DNA from: Phaeosaccion multiseriatum
Lineage: Eukaryota; Ochrophyta, other classes
Assembly (NCBI GenBank): GCA_965112735.1
Contig: OZ218957.1
Location: 3,596,001-3,660,000 of the forward strand
Length of the DNA: 64,000 nt
Reading direction: 5' to 3'
Shown here: piece after piece, positions 10,222 through 22,207 of the stretch
Layout: every line of letters starts with the position of its first letter
Position numbering within the stretch: the first letter of the stretch is position 1
Position numbers and translations under genes: made by a program
Notes under the pieces: model-generated
Told to the model about the DNA's origin: nothing
What the model saw: only the letters and a program-made list of their open reading frames with translations
Database searches by the model: none

Positions 10222-13200
10222 TTGTCTGAGTATGTGTGTATTTGTCTGAGTATGTGTCGGTGTGTGTTTGTCTGAGTATGTGTATGTGTGTATTTGTCTG
10301 AGTATGTGTATGTGTGTATTTGTCTGAGTATGTGTGTGTGTGTGGGTTGTGTATGTGTGTAACCCCCCCCCCCCCCCCGCCATCGTGCGGTAACATCACC
10401 CCCCCTTCCCCCTCCCTCCTATCGAAGGGCAACATCCGCGTCATGGCCCGCGTGCGTCCCCTTGTGGAGGCGGAGCGGCGCTCTGGACAAGCCAAGGAGG
10501 TGATGGACTTCCCCTCGGAGGAGGACGTTGTTGTTCACAGGGATGAGGCCACCAAGAGCAAGTTCGAGTTCGACAGGTGGGTAGGGGAGGGCAGTCAGAT
10601 GGCAGCCGATGGAGGGCTGATTGCGTGTGGCGGGCCAGCTGACCTCCTCCTCCTCCTGCTGCTGCTGCTGCTGCTACTGCTGCTACTGCGGGCCTTTGCC
10701 CTGCCTGTATCACCAACTGCGGCACTGCACTGCACTGCAGAGTGTTCACTCCTACATCGAAGCAGGAGGAGGTGTTCGCGAGCATCAAGCCCCTCATCAG
10801 CAGTGTGCTGCACGGCTACAATGTAAGTGTGGTGCATGTGTGTGCGTGCAGGGGCAGTCATACGGGCAGCGGTATTGCATGGGGCAGGGGCAGTGTGCCC
10901 TTGCGGTGCCTTAGCGGTGCTCCTTGTCGTCACCTCCCACCACCGCCTTCGTCGGGCTCAGCGTTCTCCTCTCCTCTCACTGTGTTACACTTGTCTTGTC
11001 GCCTCATGTCGTGTCGTGTCGTGTCGTGTTTGTCCCCTCCCTACCTACAAGGTGTGCATCTTCGCCTACGGACAGACCGGCTCAGGGAAGGTGAGTGACA
11101 ATTTCCCACGGACAGCGACAAGGGCCAAGGCATGGTGGCAAGCTCATTTCGCAGTACTAGTGAACTAGTGTACGAGTGATGCCCTGCCGTGCCTTACGAT
11201 TGTCCCCCTGTGTGTGTGTCTGTGCGCGCGCGTGTGTGTGTGTGTGTGCATATGTGTTTGCCGTCCGCTGCGATCCCGTGCTGCAGACCTTCACGATGGA
11301 GGGCTCGGAGGAGGACCCCGGGGTGAACGTCAGAGCCCTCACCAGCCTCTTCAAAGGAGCGCAGGAAGATCAGGACGACGTGGTGAGGGAGGGGGGAGGG
11401 GAGAGGCGTATGGGCAGAGAGAGGGAGACAAAGGGAGAGAGAGAGATGCCATGCGAGGGCGACGCTTCCCCCCATCTGTCGTACTGCCGCTGTACTGCCG
11501 CCGCACTCAGTGCCACTCACTCCCCCCCCTCTCCCTCCTTCTCCAATGACGTATTGAAAGGAGTACTCATTCACCATCAGCATGATGGAGATCTACAATG
11601 AAACCGTCAGGGACCTGCTGGTGCCCGGGGGGACCACCGGTGAGTGGGGGTCGTGCTTGGGTCCCCAGCGAGGGCATGCTTAGGCCTGGGCTGAGGGAGA
11701 GGAGCTCCGGACCGTAAAGGGTGGTGCTGGAAGCAGATGGGTCGGAAAAGAAGCAGCCCGATATTGACGTGTTGACAAGAAGCTTGGCTTGATATTGACG
11801 TGTTGACAAGAAGCTTGGCTTGATATTGACGTGTTGACAAGAAGCTTGGCTTGATATTGACGTGTTGACAAGAAGCTTGGCTTGATATTGACGTGTTGAC
11901 GACGTGTTGACAAGAAGCTTGGCTTGATATTGACGTGTTGACAAGAAGCTTGGCTTGATATTGACGTGTTGACAAGAAGCTTGGCTTGATATTGACGTGT
12001 TGACAAGAAGCTTGGCTGATATTGACGTGTTGACAAGAAGCTTGGCTTGATATTGACGTGTTGACAAGAAGCTTGGCTTGATATTGACGTGTTGACAAGA
12101 AGCTTGGCTTGATATTGACGTGTTGACAAGAAGCTTTGGCTTGAGGCTTGATGTCACTCTCCAGAACCATCATTGCAATTTGTATCATGGTGGGGCTCTA
12201 CCCCCCCCCCCCCTCGACTCCCCGGGGCTCAATCGATGGCTCCTGACCCCTCCCTCCCTCCCCCTTCTTGCGTGTGTGTGCAGGAGAAAAGTTGGACATT
12301 CGGCAGTCACCCACGGGCACCGTCGTACCCGGCCTGACGGAGGTGAGTCTAACCGCTTCGAGACTTTGACGTCGACCTTGACGTCGACTTTGACGTCGGC
12401 TTTGACGTCGACTTTGACGTCGACTTTGGCATCGACTTTGACCTCGATTTTTGGAGTCGGGCTTGTTACGGGGACGAGGGAGACTGGATGTGTACCGCAG
12501 GTGTCTTCTCTGCTTGGCACTGTCTGCATCAATCTTGTTTGTGGCCCTCTGCTGCTGTTTTTGTTTCTGCCGACTCTGGACTCTTCCCTTCCCTTGCCAT
12601 GGAGGATGGACCACCTTCGCTTCCCTCCTGCATGATGTTGTGTTGTGTTGTGTTGCCGAGCCCCGACCCTCTCCGGCCTCCAATATCGATCCCAATATCG
12701 ATCCCAATATCGACATGCACACACTGTGGACGTGCCTCCACTCAGGTATCTGTGAGCAGCATCGAGGAGGTGAACGTGCAGCTGGAGCAGGGCCGCTCGG
12801 GAAGGGCCGTGGGCAGCCACGACATGAACGAGCACAGCAGCAGGAGCCACATGATCTTCAGGGTCATGGTCACAGGGGTCAACAGGTCGGTACTAAGTCA
12901 ATGGGTGGGGTGGGGGAGCTGTGTGTGTGGTTGGCCTGTGGCAACGCTTCCTCCCTTCCCCCCTATGCGATGATCCCCGCAGCGCCATCAGGTGCCATCG
13001 GGTTGATGGTTGGCACCGCCTCACCTCTGCTCTACCCCGCTCCGCGCCCTGCCCACCAACACGCTTCTATACCCTCAGACCGCAACAACCACCAGCATCC
13101 GCTCCACACTCTAACTAATCCATATGCCTCAAACATGCCCCTATGCTTCTACTGTGCCCATATGCCTACACAGACACAACAACACCAACATCCGCTCCAA

Positions 13201-14763
13201 GCTGCACCTCATCGATCTCGCAGGTAAATATTTCATCATCGCGGGCAGGCATATGGGCAGGCACATGAATATGAGCAGGCATATGGGCAAGCGTAAGGAT
13301 AGGAATATGGGTCGGCAGCACAGCACAGCACTCGTCCTTGCCCTGGGGGTGGAGCTGAAGCTTCAGCACCCCATGCAACTGTCCACCCAACACTCCATCC
13401 ATTGCCATCCCCTACGCCCCCCCCCCCTCAGGCAGCGAGCGTATCTCCAAGACCGATGCCACGGGAGACAGGCTCAAGGAGGCGCAGAACATCAACCGCT
13501 CCCTCTCGGCCCTCGGTGACGTCATCGCCGCCCTCTCTTCCTCCAAGAAGGGCGGGCACGTGCCCTACAGAAACAGCAAGTAAGTGCAGTAAGGCAGTGG
13601 AAGGAAGACAGATCACACATGACACACACACTCGATCGGAGGGAGGGGAATCCTCTTCGCCTCTCTCCCCCTCTCTCCTCTTCCCCTCTCCCCCTTCTCT
13701 CCCACTCTCCCCCTCTTCCTTTCTCTGCCCCCCCCCGTCCCCCTGTGTCCCCCCTCTGCCCCCCTACCCAAGCCTCTCTCGAGCTTGCCTCCCTATTGAC
13801 TGGCTGCCCCCCTCCCTCTGTGACTGCTCCGCCCCCCCCTCCCTTGCCCAGACTGACGTTTCTGCTGCAGGACTCCCTGTCGGGCAACAGCAAGGTCATG
13901 ATGTTCGTCAACGCATCCCCCGCGGAGTACAACGTCGGAGGTACGCAACACGCACCCACGCACGCACCCACGCACGCGCCCACGCACGCCCATCTGGCCT
14001 CCTGCTCTCCTCCTCCTCCTCCTCCTCTCCCTTGTCCTTCTCCTTCCTAACTGCACTGCTGCCGTACCACCAACTGCTGCACTGCAGAGACGGTGTGCTC
14101 TCTGACGTTTGCGTCGCGCTGCCGAGCCGTGGAGCTTGGAGGCGCAAAGAAGAACGTCGACAGCCTCGAAGTAGGCAAGGTCAGTTGGAGGCTTATGGGG
14201 AGGGAGGTGGAATGGGCTTGGGTGGAGGTGTATGAGCAGGGCCCCGCGGGTATCTTAAGTCATGGGGTGGCAGGGGGTGAGGCCTCAGGGCGTTTGGATG
14301 GCCGCCTGCGGAGAAGAGGGCAGGCAGGTACGGAACCTTCTCTCTTCTCTCTCCCCTCTCCCCTATCCTCACCTTGCCCCTCTGCCGTCCTGCCCGTACG
14401 CCTCCACCCACCACCCACCCACCCACCCACCCACCCAACCTATCCACCGCCACCCGCGCCCCCTCCCTTGGTTCCATCGACCATCGACAGTACCGACGGG
14501 CCATCGACAGTCTGCAGGCTCAGCTTGTGGCCGCCGGCATCACCCCCACCACTGGGCCTCCGTCCACACCGGGGGGAGGGGGAGGAGCATCGGCCACGGC
14601 CTCCCCGGGGGGCGCCGGCTCAGGCCCAAGCTCAAGCGGTAGCGCTAGTGGGAGCGGCGGTAGTGGCGGCGCGGCCACGGGCACCCCCACTCCGGGCATG
14701 ACGAGGAGAGGGAGCGGCAGCCTCACCCCGGGGGCCCCGGCGGGGAGGAAGACCCTCAAATGA
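5833..14763 (+). CDS. C-terminal motor kinesin, kinesin-14 family, 25 exons
   Basis: Kinesin-14 proteins are minus-end-directed microtubule motors with the motor at the C-terminus. The 25 exons I located join in frame to 1178 residues: a coiled-coil stalk (about 1-745), then the neck and motor. Motor hallmarks in order: [22 protein letters not shown] (P-loop), [29 protein letters not shown] (switch I), [16 protein letters not shown] (switch II), [16 protein letters not shown] and [18 protein letters not shown]. The GN-IRV neck-motor junction is typical of kinesin-14. Exon 10 (8697-9344) encodes about ten copies of a 15-residue charged repeat. The tail after the motor is Gly/Ser-rich and ends GRKTLK. 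The start at 5833 is the first Met after an acceptor; an upstream exon is not excluded. Confidence 0.93.
9464..9528. repeat. (GT)n microsatellite in a kinesin intron
   Basis: A nearly pure GT run ends just before the CACAG acceptor of the exon starting at 9533. Confidence 0.9.
10170..10378. repeat. (GT)n and a 20-24-bp minisatellite in a kinesin intron
   Basis: A GT run is followed by several copies of a unit containing GTATTTGTCTGAGTATGTGT, then a C homopolymer of about 15 bases. All lie between the exon ending at 10167 and the one starting at 10428. Confidence 0.85.
11756..12140. repeat. 31-bp minisatellite in a kinesin intron
   Basis: About 12 copies of a 31-bp unit containing GATATTGACGTGTTGACAAG followed by a HindIII site (AAGCTT). 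There are small indels: one partial copy near 11900 and one short copy near 12015. The unit has no stop in any minus-strand frame, so long false ORFs arise there. It lies in the intron between exons ending at 11639 and starting at 12284. Confidence 0.93.
12361..12460. repeat. 12-bp repeat in a kinesin intron
   Basis: About eight copies of TTTGACGTCGAC with point changes, each containing the palindromic core GACGTC. Confidence 0.85.
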
Positions 14764-15240
14764 TCAATAGCCCCCCCCCCCCCCCGAGTAGCCGAGTAGC
14801 CTCCCACACGCCCCTCCTCCTCCTCCCCATATGCGCTGCCTGCTGCTGCCTGCCTCTGCCTGTTTTTCGGGCTGTGAGTATGGCGGACAGACGACAAGGA
14901 GGGAAGAGAAGGGAGGTGCGGAGGCCACATCGTGGGAAGGAAGGAAGGAAGGAAGGAAGCGACGGATCTTCCATCTTCGACCATCTTCCTCCCCTCACTT
15001 TTCTGCTCTTGCTCTTCCGCTTCGAGTCCAGTCGGAGTGATGTTCCACAAAAAGAGTTCGAAAAAAAAAAACAAAAAAAAACACCGCTCACCGCTCACCA
15101 GTTGCGCTCACAGCGAAAGTGCTTGCATGAAACTGAAACTGAAACCGTTCACCGACCCTGAATAGAGAGAAAAACAGCAAAACAAACTTAACCTTTAAGC
15201 TTTAAGCTTTAGTTTTACACGAGATAGAAAGAGAGGCACG
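14764..15240. other. Spacer between kinesin and phosducin-like gene
   Basis: Probable kinesin 3' UTR and promoter region of the next gene. It contains a C run, a GGAA repeat near 14937, an A-rich stretch near 15060 and AAACTGAAACTG plus TTTAAGC repeats near 15130-15210. No exon is seen. Confidence 0.5.
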
Positions 15241-17132
15241 ATGGGAGACTTGGAGGACCGAATCCTGAAGAAGAACATCCCCGGCAAGTACAGCTGGTGG
15301 GAGAAGGATGCGGATGAGGGGCCCGGCGGGCGGACAGACTGGATCGACCCCGACGCTTCGGATGATGAGGCAGAGATGACTGAGATGGACAAGCAGAGGA
15401 AGTTCGTGGAGGCAGACGTGCCGGATCCGGTGCGGAGGAGTATCATGGCGGGGGAGGTAGAGCGGCAGCGGGCGACGTCGTCCAAGACCGGCGTGAAGGG
15501 CGTGCTCAACGACTACCACGTGAGTGAGGGAGGAAGGGGGAGGATTGCTCATTGACGGTCCTTGTGGTACTCCCATCTTGTACTCTGCTACTATTGATGA
15601 TTGCTTCAGCTGCATCGAGTCCTGCGTCATGTTCTTATTAGGTCCCCCAATCCCTTGTCTCGACCTGCCTCTGTGCACGTCATGACCGTGTTCTTCCTCC
15701 TCCTCCTGCTCCTCCTCCTCCTCCTCCTGCTGCTGCTGCTGCTGCTGCTCCTCCTTCTTCTCCTCCTCCTCCTTCTTCTCCTCCTCATCCTCCTTCTCCT
15801 CCTCCTCCTCCTCCTTCTTCTTCTTCTTCTTCTTCTTCTTCTTCTTCTTCTTCTTCTTCTTCTTCTTCTTCTTCTTCTTCTTCTTCTTCTTCTTCTTCTT
15901 CTTCTTCTTCTTCTTCTTCTTCTTCTTCTTCTTCTCCCCCCCCCGTAGGACTGGAGCGAAATGATGCAGGCCCAAGACTCGATGGAGGCGGACCACCGCG
16001 CCGCGCTGCTGAAGCTCATGGTGGAGGGCGCCAAAAGAGAACCCGACGTGTTCAAGCCCAAGACTCAGGCAGACATCGAGGCCGAGGGACAGGGCAGCGG
16101 GGAGGACGGGGAGGACGGGGAGGACGACGCGGACTTCCTGCGGGACTTCCGTGCGGCCCGATTGGAGCAGATGAAGGCCTCTGCAGGCAGGCCGCGCTTC
16201 GGGGACATCAGGGAGGTGACGAGGTCGGAGTTCGTGGCGGCGGTGGACGAGTGCGACCCCCGCACCTTCGTGGTGGTGCACCTCTACGAGCCTTACATCA
16301 AGCTCTGCCAGAAGTGAGTAGGGCAGACAGTGGGGTACAACTGGGTGCTCTGCCGGAGTGAGTAGGGATGGCAGTGGATGGGAAGGAAGGGGGTTCTCCC
16401 TTCCCCTGCTGCACACGGATGGAAGGAGCTGTGCCTGCCTTTCCACGGCGACACGAAGAAAGCGCCCTCGAGCAACACAGCACTGACACAGCACTGACAC
16501 AGCATTGACACAGCACTGACACAGCACTGACACAGCACTGACACAGCACTGACACAGCACTGACACAGCACTGACACAGCACTGACACAGCACTGACACA
16601 GCACTGGCTCTCTCACTCTCTTCGCCGCCATCCTCTCTCTCTCTTTCTCCGTCTCTTGTGTGTTCTTCCTCGCGCTGTCTTTGTGTCTTTCCCTCTCTCT
16701 CTTTTTCCGTCTCTCTTCTCTCCCTCCCCCCTCACTTCCCTCCCTCCCTCCCTCCCCCTCCCCTCTCCCCTCCACAGAATGAACCGTTACCTTGAGCAGC
16801 TGGCCAAGGAGCACACCTCCGTCAAATTCCTGCGGTTACAGAGCACTAAAGCAGACGGAGACTACGACCCCATCGCCCTCCCCACCCTCCTCCTCTACAG
16901 AGACAAGCAAGTGGTGGAGGTGCTCACACGAGTCACAGATGACATCGGAGGGGACATGTTCACGAAGGATGATGTAGATTGGCTGCTGCAGGAGAAGGAA
17001 GTGTTCGAGGCGGTGGGAGGTGTCAGGACAGGGGCGGTGGGGGGCGGGCTGGCGAGGTACGAGCAGAATAGGGCGGAGGACAGCGGAGACGATGCTGGCG
17101 ACGACGTGGAGGAGTACGAGGGATACAGCTGA
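15241..17132 (+). CDS. Phosducin-like protein (thioredoxin-fold chaperone cofactor)
   Basis: Phosducin-like proteins bind G-protein beta-gamma or assist the CCT chaperonin. Three exons (15241-15519, 15949-16313, 16778-17132) give 332 residues. The N-terminal half is acidic and helical (GDLEDRILKK, KYSWWEKDADEG). The C-terminal half is the thioredoxin-like domain: RTFVVVHLYEPYIKLCQKMN, LAKEHTSVKFLRL, then DPIALPTLLLYRDKQVVEVL. The active-site CxxC of true thioredoxins is absent, as is usual in this family. The tail is acidic and ends DDVEEYEGYS. Which subfamily it belongs to would need a tree. Confidence 0.87.
15690..15940. repeat. (CCT)n/(CTT)n tract in the phosducin-like intron 1
   Basis: About 250 bp of pyrimidine triplets, first CCT with CTG islands and then pure CTT, directly before the CCCCGTAG acceptor. 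It acts as an oversized polypyrimidine tract. Confidence 0.95.
16473..16605. repeat. 11-bp minisatellite in the phosducin-like intron 2
   Basis: About twelve copies of ACAGCACTGAC in tandem, with one A/T variant. Confidence 0.9.
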
Positions 17133-17667
17133 GACGGAAGTGGGAGGGCTACAAGAAAGAGGGGGATGGGGGAGGCAGTTATAGAGGAGGCGATGCGACG
17201 AGGGAGGGAGAGAGACTGACAGACTGACCGACAGGCGGATCGAGACAGAGACACACAAGGAGGAAGCGCTTCCTCTCGCTCAGCCGCTGGCCGCAACAGC
17301 TCTGTGAAGGATGTGACACCCCTGCTGCTGTATCACCAACTGCTGCCGCTCGCTGGCTACGACCTGCGCTTGTACTGGACTGGTCATTCACCCGTTTGAC
17401 CTATTTGAGTGCCCGCGTACCCGTTGTACATGTGTATTGGCTATGGCCACAGCTGATGGCTATGGCCATAGCCGAACCCCTCAATGGTACCCGCCCGCAA
17501 GGCAGTCAGCTGCACGCTGCAGCGGAGAGCGACGGTGGAGGGGTCTGACAGCAGTCCGAAAGAGAGAGAGAGAGAGACGGAGAGAGAGAGAGACAGAGAG
17601 AGAGAGGGAGACAGAGAGAGAGAGAGGGAGCCAGAGAGAGACAGAGAGAGAGAGAGAGAGAAAGAGG

Positions 17668-17705
<38 letters not shown>

Positions 17706-18232
17706 CAGAGAGAGAGGCGCTCTGTGGACTCTTTTTGTCTCTGGGTGTGCACGATTGCGTCTGTGTGTGCGGCCCTCCCCCGACGGCTGATGAACAGATG
17801 GCAGTGGAAGGTGCCGTGTGGGGGCGTGCGCCAAGGCAGAGAGGCGCACTGTCTACCCCCCGGGGTCAGGGGAGGCCCGCGTCAGTGCGTTACAGTGCCG
17901 TGACGTGCCGTCACAGTGCGTTACAGTGCCGTGACATGCCGTCGCAGTGGAGGGGGTCTACAACAGCTCCCCTCACTCACTCGTTACTCGCGGCAGGGGC
18001 ACGGCTGTGCAGTCTCGAGCAGGGGCGGGGCAGAGACGGCCTCCCTTAAGGATAGGGGAGATGGTAGACCGTCCACTGCCATCCTCGACCAGGCATGCAC
18101 TTCACTTCGCTTTTTGCTGAGTGTATCTGATAAAAATATCCATGATAAAATATCCGTATCCCCCCGATCCTGTGCCTCTCTTGGCCCAGTGGGAGCATGT
18201 CCAACCTACAGCCTAGACTATTGAGTGCCCAG
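17133..18232. other. Convergent spacer with a GA-rich repeat
   Basis: Lies between the 3' ends of the phosducin-like gene (plus) and the lysine-rich gene (minus). It holds a (GA)n/(GAGAGACA)n tract at about 17560-17715, one copy of the CTGCTGTATCACCAACTGC motif at 17325-17343, and small direct repeats of CAGTGCGTTACAGTGCCGTG near 17883-17945. No exon is seen. Confidence 0.55.
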
Positions 18233-19932
18233 CTAGCGATCCCAGGTTCTGGGTGGGGATGGAGGGGGGCCTCCCAACAAGCTCCCCTCCACAATCTCAA
18301 TGCCGGCGTCAATGTCCTGCTGCATGGCCTTGCTGCCCTCCGTCATGTGCCACTCCTTCATGACCAGCATCATCATCTTCGCATCGTTTCTAGTGCGTAC
18401 GAGCTCCAGTCCGGGGTCCTTCTTGACATTCAGCGCCTCCAGCAGTTGGTCCTCCGCGTGTATGGCATCAAGTTCATGCTGCATCATGGCGCCAATGTCC
18501 TCCAGCTCGGCCCTCTTCCTCAGGCTCATGCGTTTGCCCTTGCCCCTGCCCTTCTCCTTATCCTTGTTTCCCCATCGCTCCAAGCTCACATCAGGCCCTG
18601 CCTCAAACAAGCGCTCGTGCCTCTCCACCCAGCCGTACTTGTTGTCCTCCTTGAACTTCTCCAACCACTTCTTCTTCCTCTCGGCGGCCAGCTGCTTCTC
18701 CGTCTTCGGCTTCACCTTCTTGGGCGCCTTCTTCTCTGCCTCTCTCCGCAGCCCCGGCACCGGCACACCCAGTACCTTCCTCCTCTTGTCCTTCTTCCTC
18801 CTCTGATTGGTGCCGGCGGGCTCTATCTTGAATCGCACCTCCTTCTCCACCACTCCTGTATCGAGGTCCTTCACCTCCCTCTCCTCCATGTTGACTTGCA
18901 CGTCCTTGCGGTCGAGCAGCTGGTACAGCATGCCGGGGAAGTCCGGGCGGACGATGCGCATCTGAAAGGGTGGCTTGGGGCTGCGCCAGAAGCGCGGGTA
19001 TGAGCGCCTGTGCCACGTGCCTATACCCTTCTGGTTGAGCACACACACCCATCTGAGCACGCAATGGGTGGAGGTGGATGGCGGGGGCGGGGCGGGGAAG
19101 GGGATGAGCGGAAAGCTCCGGGTGGAGGCAGTTCGGCCGCACCACGCACGCACGCACGCACGCACGCTAGGGGGGGGGGACTCTCTACAGGGGAGAGGGA
19201 AGCTCGGCTTGTGACTCATCCCTACACTCACTGGTACTTGTAGTCCTTGAATCGCTTCTTCTTCCGCTCAAGGTCCTTCCGGCTCGTGGGCCCGTTTTCA
19301 AACACCTGATGAAGAGTTGGTTGGTGCAAGCAAGCAGTACACGAGGAACGTCAGTTCACAGCAGGTAGTACTGGCACAGCAGCAGGTGGGACCCACTGCA
19401 AGCACGAGGGGCGCATCCGACTGAGAGCGGTGGCAGCGAATGCTGGGGCTGGGGCTGGGGCTGGACCTGACCCTCCACGAAACCCACCCCTCTGCCTGTC
19501 TGCCGGTCTGACTGTCAGTTTGTTACGCAGCGAGGGAGCCAAAGGGCAAGCTCCCCCAAGCAGAGGGCGCCACAGAGGGCGCCACCCAGCCGCAGCCCTC
19601 CTCTTGCCCCCCCTCGGCCCCTCAGCCCTTCTGCTGCCCAACCTCTCAACCACCCTGTGTCTCACCTGCAGGGGACAGGGCGGGTAGGCCTCCAGGAACT
19701 TGGCAATCTCCGCCACTTCCATGTTTCTTGTCTTCTTCTTGTTCCTATAGTACTCGCTGTACTCTTTGTAGTTCTTCGCCTTGTCCCACAGATCGGCCGT
19801 CAAGTCCCGCAGCCCCCCGGCAAACCCCTCAGTCTTCTTGGCCTGTACTGTGTCCAGCGTGCCCAGCAGCACCAGCATGACGGCTGCAGCCAGCAATGTG
19901 CTCAGGCCCAAAGCCATTTTGAGGCGCGGCAT
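18233..19932 (-). CDS. Lysine/arginine-rich protein with N-terminal signal or anchor, unknown function
   Basis: Three exons on the minus strand (19932-19666, 19305-19232, 19007-18233) join in frame to 371 residues. The N-terminus has a hydrophobic segment (GLSTLLAAAVMLVLLGT) ending near VQA, consistent with a signal peptide or one membrane anchor. The rest is highly charged: RRSYPRFWRSPKPPFQMRIV, a central KKKAPKK-type basic stretch and a helical, acidic C-terminal third. For exon 3 the CACAG acceptor at 19008 is chosen because the upstream AACCAG would give a stop. I recognise no family. The start is divergent from the glucosylceramidase start, about 250 bp away. Confidence 0.7.
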
Positions 19933-20181
19933 CCTCCTGCGCCCCCCCCAACCCTCCTCAGCCCTTCAGGGGGAGAAACAGAGCAGCAACACAGCAGCAG
20001 AAGAAGAAGCGGCAGCAGCGATAGTCACGACAAGGAACCACCGGAGGGGAGGGGGGAAGTACGCGGGGTCGAGCATGAGGTGGCCCGGGCCCAAGCAATG
20101 TGTGTGGCATCGGCTGCCTTCCTTCCCCCTCGAATAATGCGAATCGCGAATGTAAAAAACAAAATCGTCATCATTATTGCA
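19933..20181. promoter_or_regulatory. Shared 5' region of two divergent genes
   Basis: About 250 bp between the minus-strand start at 19932 and the plus-strand start at 20182. An in-frame ATG at 20137 could extend the plus-strand protein by 15 residues. No TATA element was recognised. The region probably drives both genes, by position only. Confidence 0.4.
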
Positions 20182-22175
20182 ATGCCGCCTCAGGATATGG
20201 CGGGGGGTGGGGACGCAGGGGATGAGGTCCTTGAGACACCCCTGTCTGTCGCGGAGGAGCGCATCCGTGCCACCGGCCGAGAGATGAGCTTGGTCTCCCC
20301 GGACACATCACTTCCCAAACACTGCTGGGCTCGCAGACTCGATGAGCCGCTGCCCTCCCGCGACGTGCATAAGCCCGCTCGGCCGCCCCTCAAAGAAGCC
20401 CTCTCGCTCCTCCCGGTGCGTGAAGTGGAGGGGGGCAAGGACTTGCTGTGGTGGAAAGGGCCACAGCCCCCTCCGTACGAAGGCCTTGCGCCCTGCACTC
20501 TCTCTCTCAGCTCTCTCGCCTGTCTGCTCTCTCACTGGCCTGCTCTCTGCTCCCTCGCCCCCTCTTCCCCCTCTTCCCCCCTCGTATCACCAACTGCCTC
20601 AGGTCGCTCTGCGCGTTGCCAAGTATCTAAACCGCGAGAAGAAAGGAGGCAGGGATCCTATTCTTGATATAGACCTGCCCCTCATGAAGCCCCCGGGTCA
20701 GTGCCTAGCCGCCGAGTTGGGTAGTCAGTCAGTAGGAAGTCAGTCAAGCAGTTCGTCAAGCAGTCAATCACTCAGTCAGTGAGTCAGTCAGGGAGTCAGT
20801 CAGTGAGTCAATCAGTCAGGTAGTCAGTCATTCAGTCAGTCGGTCAGTCCGTCAGTCAATCAGACAGTCAATCAGACAGTCAATCAGACAGTCAATCAAT
20901 CAGTCAGTTAGACAAGGAGAGGTCGAATTCCCCACCAAGCACAATTCCTTTCTCGTTTGCGTACCATTGCACCGCGCCACTCGTGAAGCTTACGCCCTCC
21001 CCTCCCCTCCCTCCCTCCGCTCTCTGCCCACCCTCAGACCCCGGGCCGTACGCCGGCGTGCCGCTGGGCGGCATGGGGGGGGGCTGCATCGGCCGGGGCT
21101 TCCGTGGGGACTTCCGCCGGTGGAACTTGTGGCCCGGCAGGTACATGTAGCGTGAGCGTGTCGTAGGCGTATCGTGAGCTATTGCCGTGTATGCCCTGTA
21201 TGGCCGTCAAAGCCGATCGATACCTTCAATACGCCCCTGCCCCTACCTATAATTTCCCCCTCCCTCCCTCCCTCCCTCCCTCCCTCCCTCCGTTCCTCCC
21301 TCCAGGTACCGGAGCTGCCCCGTTGCGGCGGATCAGTTCAGCGTGCGCGCCAGAGTCGTGCCTGCTCCTCCTGCCCCCGCCCCTGCGCCCCCCGTAGGAC
21401 ACCCCCCCCCCCCGCCCGCCGCCCAGGTGCTGTCCGTGGAGACCTCGCCCCCCGGGGAAGACGCTATTCCCCCGGGGGGCGCTTGCGGTGGCCTCTCATC
21501 TTGGAAGTGGGGCCTCCCCCCCAAGCAGGCCTACTCCGCGGCACTGTACCCACGGGCCTGGAGCGCGTACGACTCTCCAGTACCCGGTGTGCGCTTGGCG
21601 TGTCGGCAAGTATCGCCCGTGTTCCCTCACGAGTATCGCGAGACGTCTCTGCCGGTGAGCGTCTTTGTATGGACTGTGCACAACTCGAGTACCGAGTGTC
21701 AGGAGGTCAGCCTCATGTTCTCTCTGCAGAGTGGGGCGGGGGTGGCCAATGACGCGGCGGGTGGGCATGTGAATCGGCCCTTCGTGTGGAGGGAGGGGGA
21801 TGGGGATGGCAGTGGACGGGGCAGCGGCGGCGGCAAGAGAAGGAGGAGGAGACGCGGACAAGACGAGCGCGGAGGGGCGGCAGCAGAGGAGGGGGAGGGG
21901 GATGGTGTGAGGGGGGCGGAGCGGGCGTATAGCCACATCGAAGGAGTGGAGATGCGCTACATTCATCGCTCCTCCAAGGTGTACGAGACGGATGAGGAGG
22001 CGGAGGTGAAAGAGAGAGGAGAGAGAGGGAGCTTCAGCTTAGGATCCTCCCGCACCACGCGCCCAAACGCCCCGAGTAAGACCAAGGGGAAGGGCAAGGC
22101 GAAGGACAAGAGGGAGGCCTTTGAGGACTCTCTCACCTTCGCCATCGCGGGCGGGGTGCCGGTGAGGGCACAAGA

Positions 22176-22207
<32 letters not shown>

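Noticed and set aside
11567-12188. CRISPR-like array in the kinesin intron
   Set aside because: The 31-bp units are contiguous with no unique spacers, in a eukaryotic intron. It is a minisatellite. The same holds for the 24-bp and 42-bp arrays.
15202-16599. 465-residue minus-strand ORF across the phosducin-like gene
   Set aside because: It is antisense to well-supported exons and consists mostly of poly-Lys and poly-Glu from the CTT/CCT intron tract.
19657-20667. 336-residue plus-strand ORF upstream of the glucosylceramidase
   Set aside because: Its 5' half is antisense to exon 1 of the minus-strand gene. Only the part from 20182 to the donor at 20415 is coding.
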